Positions 1-4,785 are shown, counted from the first letter of the stretch. The stretch is DNA of 5,186 nt from JAIPEK01 sp041685935 (GCA_041685935.1 JAWLES010000176.1:1-5186); one strand, 5' to 3'. The notes: generated by a model from the letters alone, not told the origin. Translations and numbers: made by a program.

Positions 1-18
1 CCTTTCTGTATGAGAAAT

Positions 19-258
19 TCAGTTTTCAATATTTTCATGTAAAAGTTCCTCTACATCGTGAATAAAGGCTACAGCACTGGTGTTCAGTGTTTTAGAAAGC
101 AACAGAATGGTTGTCAGGCTGGGTTGTCGCAATCCTCTTTCAAGAAGTGAAATATAGCTACGGTCCAGTCCACATTTTTGTGCCAATTTTTCTTGAGACA
201 GTTTATTCATGGCTCTGTATTTCCGAAGTACCTGGCCGAATATTTTTTCTATGCTCAA
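19..258 (-). CDS. XRE-family HTH regulator, probable restriction-modification controller (C) protein
   Basis: This is a small DNA-binding protein of 79 residues made almost entirely of one helix-turn-helix domain. Seen: the helix-turn-helix runs over about residues 8-60, with LSQEKLAQKCGLDRSYISLLE as its HTH core, followed by RQPSLTTILLLSKTLN, the usual last helices of the XRE/Cro-C1 fold. I chose TTG at 258-256 as the start because AGGAG (plus-strand 267-271) lies 8 bases upstream. The longer reading from 330 would put 24 odd residues over the operator. Known: C proteins of type II restriction-modification systems have this size and fold, bind GACT/AGTC boxes, activate their own C-endonuclease operon and can repress the methyltransferase. 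Inferred: its divergence from a methyltransferase gene and the palindrome between them suggest the same job here. It could instead be an ordinary XRE regulator beside an orphan methyltransferase. The XRE fold is near certain; the C-protein role is probable. Confidence 0.85.
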   Translation of the reverse strand: MSIEKIFGQVLRKYRAMNKLSQEKLAQKCGLDRSYISLLERGLRQPSLTTILLLSKTLNTSAVAFIHDVEELLHENIEN

Positions 259-288
259 AGCTGAATCTCCTGATTTTCTAAACAAGAA

Positions 289-325
289 TACATATTTTGT
301 TCTTGCGGTTCTACAGACTATAGTC
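289..325 (-). promoter_or_regulatory. Candidate C-box operator and weak promoter of the XRE/C gene
   Basis: A perfect 10-base palindrome, GACTATAGTC, sits at 316-325 and is followed on the plus strand by CG. This closely resembles the GACT...AGTC boxes bound by C proteins (from memory, the Esp1396I box reads GACTTATAGTC followed by CG). On the minus strand a poor -10 (TATGTA, plus-strand 289-294) lies downstream, and the palindrome covers where the -35 would be. No good -35 is visible, which fits a promoter needing an activator. The palindrome is directly seen; its function is inferred. Confidence 0.5.
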
Positions 326-338
326 CGCAAAAAAGTAT

Positions 339-367
339 TTGATCAGTCTTGATTTGTATGGTATTAA
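339..367 (+). promoter_or_regulatory. Candidate promoter of the methyltransferase gene
   Basis: TTGATC at 339-344 (4 of 6 to the sigma70 -35) and TATTAA at 362-367 (4 of 6 to the -10) are separated by exactly 17 bases. Transcription would start near 374, leaving a leader of about 34 bases before the ATG at 408. GATCAGTC at 341-348 overlaps the -35 and contains an AGTC half-site, so a C-type regulator bound there could repress the methyltransferase. Consensus matching alone supports this. Confidence 0.45.
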
Positions 368-407
368 ACTAAAGTGATTTTTACGAATCAGAAAATAAAG
401 GATAAAT

Positions 408-1583
408 ATGTTATTTAAGGCCTTGCAGATAGATGATGACCAATCCTTGGCCCGGTTTGTTCGTAAAACCCGAATCCCCTTAAAACGGCTTCAATATTAT
501 AATGATGCTCGAAAAATGCCTTCAGGAAATGATCTTGATATCATATTAAAGGAAGCAGGTATTTCCCAAATCGAATTGATGCTCTTGACAGGTCATATAA
601 ACAGGGAATTGAAAACATTGCTTGCCAAAAATACAGATCAAATCAACAAAATCTTATCCCATGACATAAAAAAGGAAAACCCCGCTAAACAAATAAAACC
701 AATTTTTACAACGGAACTGGGCAAACTGTTTCAATGTGATTGCCTTGACCTGCTTGAAACAATTGATAATGATTGTGTGGACCTGGTTTTTGCGGATCCG
801 CCTTTTAACCTGAATAAACTGTATCCTTCCGGTATAAATGATGATCTTAAAGAAGAACAGTATCTGTCCTGGTGCGAAAAATGGATTTCTGAATGTGCCC
901 GTATTTTAAAACCGGGCGGCAGTTTTTTTTTATGGAATCTGCCAAAATGGAACGCCCAGATAGCTGAGCATGTAAATGCCTTATTGACCTTCAGGCACTG
1001 GATTTCAGTGGATATTAAATATTCTCTTCCCATTAAGGGGAGGTTGTATCCATCACACTATTCATTGCTCTATTATTGCAAAGGGGAGAAACCCCAAACC
1101 TTTAAGCCTGATAGAATTCCCATGGGGATATGCCCCCATTGCCACGGGGATTTAAAAGACTACGGTGGCTATAAAAACAAGATGAATCCTAACGGGGTCA
1201 ACATAAGTGATGTATGGTTGGATATCCCGCCGGTAAGGCATTCAAAATATAAAAAGCGAAACGGCTCAAATGAATTGTCCATAAAGCTTTTGGACAGGAT
1301 AATAGAAATGTCTTCCAGAGAAGGGGATCTTGTTTTTGACCCCTTTGGCGGATCAGGTACAACATACGCGGTTTCACAAATAAAAAAAAGAAGATGGATT
1401 GGTGTTGAAATCGGTCCTGTAGAGGACATCATTGAGCGGTTTCAAAAACTGGAAGAAGATCGTTTAAACCTTGAACAAATACGGAAAAACATTAACTGTC
1501 TTATCCCTGAAAAACATTATCAAAAAAGAGTGGCACAAGGTTTATGGACCCCGGAAACATTCAGAATGAAAAAAAGCAGTTAA
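408..1583 (+). CDS. Beta-class DNA N6-adenine methyltransferase with N-terminal HTH-like domain
   Basis: This enzyme transfers a methyl group from S-adenosylmethionine to a base in a short DNA site and is probably the protecting half of a restriction-modification system. Seen: of 391 residues, 13-60 form an HTH-like segment; motif IV is DPPF at 130-133; GGSFFLW lies at 170-176; the likely target-recognition region spans about 200-285 and includes CPHC at 242-245; motif X-like SNELSIKLLDRII precedes motif I, DPFGGSGTT at 311-319; GVEIG (332-336) supplies the motif II acidic residue. The order IV, target recognition, X, I defines the beta class. DPPF rather than SPPW/Y favours N6-adenine over N4-cytosine. 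AAAGGA (397-402), 5 bases before the ATG, supports the start. The gene diverges from the XRE gene and ends at a hairpin terminator. The target sequence cannot be told from here. All core motifs are intact, so it is probably active. Confidence 0.92.
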   Translation: MLFKALQIDDDQSLARFVRKTRIPLKRLQYYNDARKMPSGNDLDIILKEAGISQIELMLLTGHINRELKTLLAKNTDQINKILSHDIKKENPAKQIKPIFTTELGKLFQCDCLDLLETIDNDCVDLVFADPPFNLNKLYPSGINDDLKEEQYLSWCEKWISECARILKPGGSFFLWNLPKWNAQIAEHVNALLTFRHWISVDIKYSLPIKGRLYPSHYSLLYYCKGEKPQTFKPDRIPMGICPHCHGDLKDYGGYKNKMNPNGVNISDVWLDIPPVRHSKYKKRNGSNELSIKLLDRIIEMSSREGDLVFDPFGGSGTTYAVSQIKKRRWIGVEIGPVEDIIERFQKLEEDRLNLEQIRKNINCLIPEKHYQKRVAQGLWTPETFRMKKSS

Positions 1584-1634
1584 ATATCCCGGAATCGGCC
1601 AAAATCCCGATATTGCCGAGCTGGTTTCCGAGCA

Positions 1635-1680
1635 TATAAGAGCGCCGGAGGCAATTTTTGCTGGCGCTTTTATAGCATTT
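1635..1680 (+). terminator. Rho-independent-like terminator after the methyltransferase
   Basis: ATAAGAGCGCC (1636-1646) pairs with GGCGCTTTTAT (1663-1673) through 11 pairs with one G-U, extended by T1635-A1674. Inside it, GCAA (1651-1654) can pair with TTGC (1658-1661). The right arm carries TTTT, and more T-rich sequence follows to 1680. It lies about 50 bases past the methyltransferase stop and just before the promoter of the next operon, so it would insulate the two units. Confidence 0.65.
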
Positions 1681-1683
1681 TAG

Positions 1684-1712
1684 TTGACAGGCAGGCCAAC
1701 CCATATTATATT
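1684..1712 (+). promoter_or_regulatory. Sigma70-type promoter of the metal-resistance operon
   Basis: TTGACA at 1684-1689 is a perfect -35. TATATT at 1707-1712 matches 5 of 6 of the -10, with a spacer of exactly 17 bases. Transcription would start near 1719, about 29 bases before the regulator ATG at 1748. A near-consensus promoter held off by an overlapping operator is the usual arrangement for ArsR/SmtB-controlled genes. Confidence 0.8.
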
Positions 1713-1736
1713 CATATGAACAAATGATCAAATGAG
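1711..1736 (+). promoter_or_regulatory. 12-2-12 ArsR/SmtB-type operator
   Basis: ATATGAACA (1714-1722) and TGATCAAAT (1725-1733) form an inverted repeat around AA (1723-1724), pairing at 7 of 9 positions. Extending three bases each way gives a 12-2-12 element with 9 of 12 pairs. The TGAACA half-site is the hallmark of operators bound by SmtB, CzrA and CadC relatives. It overlaps the end of the -10 and the start point, so a bound repressor would block RNA polymerase. Its left half also contains the 10-base palindrome TTCATATGAA (1711-1720). Confidence 0.75.
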
Positions 1737-1747
1737 AGGATGTTTAA

Positions 1748-2113
1748 ATGGATGTGTGTCAGGTAAAATGTATCAATGAGCAAATGGTGGCAGAAACCCG
1801 CGGTTCTCTGCCGGAAAAGGAGGAAGTCGAGCAGATGGCCTCGATATTCAAGGCCCTGAGCGACCCTTCCAGGTTAAAAATCGTTCTCTCACTTTTGGGA
1901 AGGGAGCTTTGCGTTTGCGACATCGCAGCCGTATGTTCCCTGTCCGATTCCAGTGTGTCTCATCAGCTCAGACTTCTGCGTAACCTTAAAATTGTCAAAA
2001 ACAGGCGCCAGGGAAAGATCGTATACTACACCCTGGATGATGATCATGTCATTCATCTTATCGAGCAGAGTCTCGGCCATGTAAGACACAGAATTGTAAA
2101 GGATGTGCAGTAA
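1748..2113 (+). CDS. CadC-like ArsR/SmtB metal-sensing repressor
   Basis: This is a winged-helix metalloregulator that should release DNA when a heavy metal such as Cd(II), Pb(II) or Zn(II) binds. Seen: of 121 residues, about 27-115 form the winged helix, with SDSSVSHQLRLL (66-77) as recognition helix and RRQGKIVYYTL (86-96) as the wing. Metal ligands fall exactly where CadC has them: Cys4 and Cys8 in the N-terminal tail, Cys55 and Cys57 in ELCVCD (53-58), the same spacings as CadC Cys7/11/58/60. The alpha5 site is also complete: Asp98, His100, His111, His114, spaced as in SmtB and CzrA. GAGAGGA (1734-1740), 7 bases before the ATG, supports the start and overlaps the end of the operator. Its stop TAA is directly followed by the permease ATG, so the genes are co-transcribed and probably translationally coupled. 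Family assignment is firm; the exact metal is not known. Confidence 0.93.
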   Translation: MDVCQVKCINEQMVAETRGSLPEKEEVEQMASIFKALSDPSRLKIVLSLLGRELCVCDIAAVCSLSDSSVSHQLRLLRNLKIVKNRRQGKIVYYTLDDDHVIHLIEQSLGHVRHRIVKDVQ

Positions 2114-2587
2114 ATGAACGTATTGTATGAACTTGCCGGAGAGGTATTGGATATATACCTTGACGTTTCCGTATATATGCTGTTCGGATTCTTTGTGGCC
2201 GGAATCCTGTATGTGTTTTTCAAGGCTGACAGTGTTAAGAAATACCTTGGCACCGGAACGGTGCGGCCGGTGATTTATTCCTCCCTTTTCGGCATCCCCC
2301 TTCCCCTTTGTTCGTGCGGTGTGGTGCCGGTTGCCGCGGGTTTGAAAAAACAGGGCGCCAACGACGGCGCCGCGCTTGCATTCATGATCTCCACCCCGGA
2401 ATCAGGTGTGGATTCAATAGCGGTTTCCTATGCGCTCCTGGACCCGATAATGACGGTAATACGCCCTGTGGCGGGCTTTTTCACTGCGGTTTCCACAGGG
2501 ATCGCCGAAAATGTGTTCAACAAAACCGGTGCAGGGACTCCGGTTAAAGAAGATACCTGTTCACCCGCTTCCGAAGAAGGGGGCTGA
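2114..2587 (+). CDS. ArsP_1/SO_0444-type metal efflux permease, N-terminal half up to in-frame TGA
   Basis: This is an inner-membrane permease segment of 157 residues ending at TGA 2585-2587. Seen: about four hydrophobic segments (near 15-36, 53-76, 84-105 and 110-131), the family signature PLPLCSCGVVP (62-72), STPESGVDS (93-101) and a hydrophilic tail with Cys149. Known: SO_0444-type Cu/Zn efflux transporters and the wider ArsP_1/DUF318 group carry this LCSCGV motif in the first half, then a linker often rich in cysteine, then a second membrane half in the same chain. Here the chain stops within that linker, so alone this is half a transporter. AAAGGA (2098-2103) sits 10 bases before the ATG, inside the end of the regulator gene, and the two genes abut. 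Metal export is inferred from the family and from the CadC-like regulator; organoarsenical export by ArsP relatives is an alternative. Confidence 0.85.
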   Translation: MNVLYELAGEVLDIYLDVSVYMLFGFFVAGILYVFFKADSVKKYLGTGTVRPVIYSSLFGIPLPLCSCGVVPVAAGLKKQGANDGAALAFMISTPESGVDSIAVSYALLDPIMTVIRPVAGFFTAVSTGIAENVFNKTGAGTPVKEDTCSPASEEGG

Positions 2588-3202
2588 GGCTGCCCCCAAA
2601 AGAACGGCACAGGTGTGTCCGAGGATGTACGGGACAGGGAGAAACCTTTGAAGCAACGGCTCGCCAAGGGATTGCGCTACGCATGCGTGGACCTTCTGGG
2701 TGATATTTCCAGGCCCTTTGTGATCGGTATTATTATAGCAGGTATTATTACCTTTTTTTTCCCTGAAAACATAGGTGAATGGGCAGGTGAAAACAGGTTC
2801 CTTGCCATGCTGGTGATGCTTGCGGCGGGGATTCCCATGTATGTTTGCGCAACCTCGTCAACCCCCATAGCAGCCGCCCTTATACTCAAGGGACTCAATC
2901 CCGGCGCCGCCCTGGTTTTCCTGCTTGCGGGCCCCGCCACCAACGCAGCCACCATGGCTATTGTAAAGAATGTGTTCGGTACAAGATCGCTTGTGATATA
3001 CCTGTCAATGATTTCCCTCTGCTCTTTGGCAATGGGCTTTCTGCTTGACCGGATTTACGATTTTTCCGGGATCAGCGCCACTGCAGTGGTCGGTAAAGCA
3101 GGGGAAGTCGTTCCAGCCGGTGTCCAAGCTGCAGCTGCGCTTGTCCTGACATGCCTGATCCTTTACAATGTGTATCTGAAGTTCAAAAGGCAGCCAGCTT
3201 GA
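2114..3202 (+). CDS. Candidate full-length permease, selenoprotein reading across TGA 2585-2587
   Basis: If the TGA is decoded as selenocysteine, one protein of 362 residues results, a length that fits single-chain members of the family. Seen: the frame has no other stop from 2114 to 3202. The nine codons between the TGA and GTG 2615 translate as GCPQKNGTG, so the linker would read Cys149 ... EEGG-Sec158-Gly-Cys160. Known: SO_0444-type permeases usually have cysteine pairs or clusters in this linker, and selenocysteine typically replaces a catalytic or metal-binding cysteine. TGC to TGA is one base. Two short hairpins downstream of the TGA could serve as a bacterial SECIS (listed separately). 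The machinery genes (selA, selB, selC, selD) are not in the window, so support is circumstantial. Alternatives are two separate half-transporters or a recent nonsense mutation. Confidence 0.5.
2579..2597 (+). repeat. GC-rich hairpin holding the TGA codon in its loop
   Basis: GGGGGC (2579-2584) and GCCCCC (2592-2597) pair perfectly around the 7-base loop TGAGGCT, whose first three bases are the in-frame TGA. There is no T-run after it, so it is not a standard terminator. A stable stem placed exactly over the stop could slow ribosomes or affect termination, readthrough or reinitiation. The structure is seen; the role is inferred. Confidence 0.55.
2605..2636 (+). promoter_or_regulatory. Possible bacterial SECIS hairpin(s) downstream of TGA
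   Basis: CGGCAC (2605-2610) pairs with GTG and CCG (2615-2617, 2619-2621, T2618 bulged), leaving loop AGGT. The loop begins 23 bases after the TGA and has G as its second base. This fits the loose bacterial SECIS rules: a G among the first two loop bases and about 16-37 bases from the TGA. A second option pairs TGTCC (2616-2620) with GGACA (2632-2636) around an 11-base loop starting with G, 33 bases from the TGA. Short stems like these arise often by chance. Confidence 0.35.
2615..3202 (+). CDS. ArsP_1/SO_0444-type metal efflux permease, C-terminal half
   Basis: This is the second half of the transporter, in the same frame as the first. Seen, counting from GTG 2615: hydrophobic segments near 34-49, 62-78, 84-106, 125-145 and 168-187; second signature GIPMYVCATSSTP (72-84); AGPATNAATM (105-114). 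A basic end (KFKRQ) closes the chain. GTG 2615 has no convincing ribosome site. TTG at 2648 does (AGGGAG at 2636-2641, 6 bases away) and would give a 184-residue protein beginning just before KQRLAKGLRYA. Homologs carry this region as the continuation of one polypeptide. Whether it is made by readthrough of TGA 2585 or by separate initiation cannot be settled from sequence. No frameshift is involved, and all family motifs are intact, which argues against long-standing decay. Confidence 0.75.
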   Translation: MSEDVRDREKPLKQRLAKGLRYACVDLLGDISRPFVIGIIIAGIITFFFPENIGEWAGENRFLAMLVMLAAGIPMYVCATSSTPIAAALILKGLNPGAALVFLLAGPATNAATMAIVKNVFGTRSLVIYLSMISLCSLAMGFLLDRIYDFSGISATAVVGKAGEVVPAGVQAAAALVLTCLILYNVYLKFKRQPA

Positions 3203-3210
3203 TAAATTCC

Positions 3211-3237
3211 CAGTTCCCCCGTTTTAAGGGAAAGCTG
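3211..3237 (+). repeat. Short inverted repeat after the permease
   Basis: CAGTTCCC (3211-3218) can pair with GGGAA (3228-3232) and CTG (3235-3237), with AG bulged, just 9 bases past the permease stop. There is no T-run after it, so it is at best a weak or Rho-dependent terminator or an mRNA 3'-end stabiliser. Confidence 0.3.
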
Positions 3238-3247
3238 CACTGATCCG

Positions 3248-3276
3248 TTGAAATTGTTCGATCCCGGTGATACTGT
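3248..3276 (+). promoter_or_regulatory. Weak candidate promoter for the PhoH-family gene
   Basis: TTGAAA (3248-3253) matches the -35 at 5 of 6 positions. Seventeen bases later, TACTGT (3271-3276) is only 3 of 6 to the -10. The start point would be near 3283, which gives a very short leader before the ATG at 3301. The gene may instead be transcribed partly by readthrough from the permease operon. Confidence 0.25.
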
Positions 3277-3300
3277 GGGACAGAAGAAAAGGAGGCAGCC

Positions 3301-4638
3301 ATGTCTGTAAATAGAGTCGTGATTCTGGATACCAGTACGCTTGTTCATGATCCCATGTGCATGGATTACCTGATAGACAACAGGGTGCAGGCCTGTATAC
3401 CGTGGGTGGTGCTTGAAGAGCTGGACGGCCTGAAGCGCAGAGCGGATGTCGGGTTCGACGCCAGGGAGGCCATACGGAACCTTGAAAAACTGGGGCAGAA
3501 CAAATCCCCGTATCTGAAAATCGTCAAGGAATTGGAATGGGCAGGGCTTGAAGTTCTGGACCGGCGGAACAATGATCACAAGATTATTGCTGCTGCAAAT
3601 AGAGTAAGAAGTGAGTTTGAAAATGTAAAGGTTGTGTCCAAGGACTCCATGATGAGGATCAAGGTCAGGGAGCTCGGATTTGAGGCCCAGGATTATTACC
3701 GGGACCAGGCTGAATCCCAGAACGGCCGGGAGCTTCCCCGCATTGAAGTCGAGGTGGATGATATCGACAAAACCGATTTCACTTTTCCGTTTATTCCGGA
3801 GGAGCACGGCGAGATTGATATCAACGAGGGCGTTGTATGTATCAGCGAGTGGGCCGGGGATTTCAAGCGGCCTGAAAAAACCGGGGCAAGGGATGAACGA
3901 TTCGCAGCAGTGAGGATAGATGATGCCCGGTTCAGGATTGTGCCTAACAATATACAGGCCTTTGGTATCCGTCCTTACACCGACCCTGAAAAGCAGGAGG
4001 ACAACCCGGGGAGAAACTGGCCTCAGAGCATAGCCCTTTTCCAGCTGACCCGTGCTGATACCGCCCTGATTTTCCTGGAAGGGGGTGCCGGCACCGGGAA
4101 GACCCTTCTGGCCCTGGCTGCCGCGCTTGAGCAGAGGCGTCATTACCGCCAGATCCTTATCACACGCCCCATGGTGCATCTGGAAGACACTGACAACATG
4201 GGGTACCTTCCGGGTGATGTGCGGGAGAAAATGGACCCCTGGCTCAGGCCCATCTGGCAGAACCTTTCCATTCTCAAGGATCTTGACCAGGACAACAGCA
4301 GGCTGATTGAAAAGCTTCTCCAGGAGAAGAAAATAGATATCGAGCCTCTGGACTATATCAGGGGAACCACTTTCTGGAAGTGCCTTTTGATCATTGATGA
4401 AGCCCAGAACCTGACTCCTCACCAGATGAAGACAATTATCACCCGCGCCGGAATGGGTACCAGGATTGTATTTACAGGGGATCTTGACCAGATTGACCGG
4501 AAGCGAAGACTGGACAAGGTATCCAGCGGCCTTGCATATGCCATCAGCCGCCTTGGCGGTCAGAAGATCGTGGCTTCAGTTAAGTTTGAGGTTTCGGTGC
4601 GTTCCGAACTTGCCAAGATCGGGGTGGAGTTGTTGTAG
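3301..4638 (+). CDS. PIN-PhoH family protein (YlaK/PhoH2-like RNase-ATPase)
   Basis: This is a cytoplasmic two-domain protein of 445 residues joining a PIN ribonuclease to a PhoH ATPase. Seen: the PIN domain spans about 5-135 with the expected acidic residues Asp10 (LDTSTLVHD), Glu39/Glu40, Asp92 (NNDHKI) and Asp115 (SKDSMM). A linker with an acidic stretch covers about 150-235. The PhoH domain follows with Walker A GGAGTGKT (261-268), the family segment MGYLPGDVREKMDPW (300-314), Walker B LLIIDEAQNLTPHQMKT (362-378), FTGDLDQID (391-399) and a C-terminal VRSELA (433-438). Known: PIN-PhoH (PhoH2) proteins couple ATP hydrolysis to RNA unwinding and cleavage. AAGGAGG (3289-3295), 5 bases before the ATG, is close to an ideal ribosome binding site. 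All catalytic motifs are present, and the length is normal for the family. No partner gene is adjacent, so its cellular role cannot be inferred from context. Confidence 0.95.
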   Translation: MSVNRVVILDTSTLVHDPMCMDYLIDNRVQACIPWVVLEELDGLKRRADVGFDAREAIRNLEKLGQNKSPYLKIVKELEWAGLEVLDRRNNDHKIIAAANRVRSEFENVKVVSKDSMMRIKVRELGFEAQDYYRDQAESQNGRELPRIEVEVDDIDKTDFTFPFIPEEHGEIDINEGVVCISEWAGDFKRPEKTGARDERFAAVRIDDARFRIVPNNIQAFGIRPYTDPEKQEDNPGRNWPQSIALFQLTRADTALIFLEGGAGTGKTLLALAAALEQRRHYRQILITRPMVHLEDTDNMGYLPGDVREKMDPWLRPIWQNLSILKDLDQDNSRLIEKLLQEKKIDIEPLDYIRGTTFWKCLLIIDEAQNLTPHQMKTIITRAGMGTRIVFTGDLDQIDRKRRLDKVSSGLAYAISRLGGQKIVASVKFEVSVRSELAKIGVELL

Positions 4639-4653
4639 GTGCGGATAGTACAA

Positions 4654-4693
4654 CGGGTTTGAAGGCTGTTTTTAACCTCAACCGCAAGTTTTT
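4654..4693 (+). terminator. Weak terminator-like hairpin after the PhoH-family gene
   Basis: CGGGTTTGAAGG (4654-4665) can pair imperfectly with CCTCAACCG (4676-4684), with mispaired or bulged bases, and five T residues follow at 4689-4693. The position, 15 bases past the stop, is right for a terminator, but the stem is poor. Confidence 0.3.
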
Positions 4694-4705
4694 CCGAATT
4701 AAAAT

Positions 4706-4732
4706 TCAGATTTGTTCCTGCCGTGCCGATAG
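4706..4732 (+). promoter_or_regulatory. Candidate sigma28 (FliA)-type promoter
   Basis: GCCGATAG at 4725-4732 matches 7 of 8 bases of the sigma28 -10 consensus GCCGATAA. Exactly 11 bases upstream, TCAGATTT (4706-4713) matches 5 of 8 of TAAAGTTT, although its TAAA core is only 2 of 4. It lies 53 bases before the start codon of the next gene. No good sigma70 promoter is visible in the gap; TATAAC at 4766-4771 lacks a -35 and is too close to the ribosome site. Confidence 0.3.
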
Positions 4733-4785
4733 TTAATTCAAGGGTTTATCTTTTTAACCTGAAGGTATAACAGGAGCATAATAAA

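Noticed and set aside
259..330. Upstream extension of the XRE protein to a start at 330
   Set aside because: The extra 24 residues have no family counterpart and would cover the palindromic operator. TTG 258 has a well-placed AGGAG.
2308..2547. Alternative-frame ORF inside the permease
   Set aside because: It lies in another frame of a region that encodes conserved permease motifs, and it has no ribosome site of note.
2579..2600. Transcription terminator at the GC hairpin in the permease
   Set aside because: The hairpin is followed by AAAA rather than a T-run, and the downstream coding half continues in frame.
2588..2614. Frameshift as the cause of the split permease
   Set aside because: Both halves are in the same frame, with only the TGA between them, so no insertion or deletion is needed.
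3163..4422. Long minus-strand open frame (419 codons) opposite the PhoH-family gene
   Set aside because: It is fully antisense to a gene with complete PIN and PhoH motifs. The translation is low in recognisable domains, and the openness follows from the codon pattern of the sense gene.
4766..4771. TATAAC as a sigma70 -10 for the last gene
   Set aside because: No -35 is present at 16-18 bases upstream, and transcription would start at or inside the ribosome binding site.
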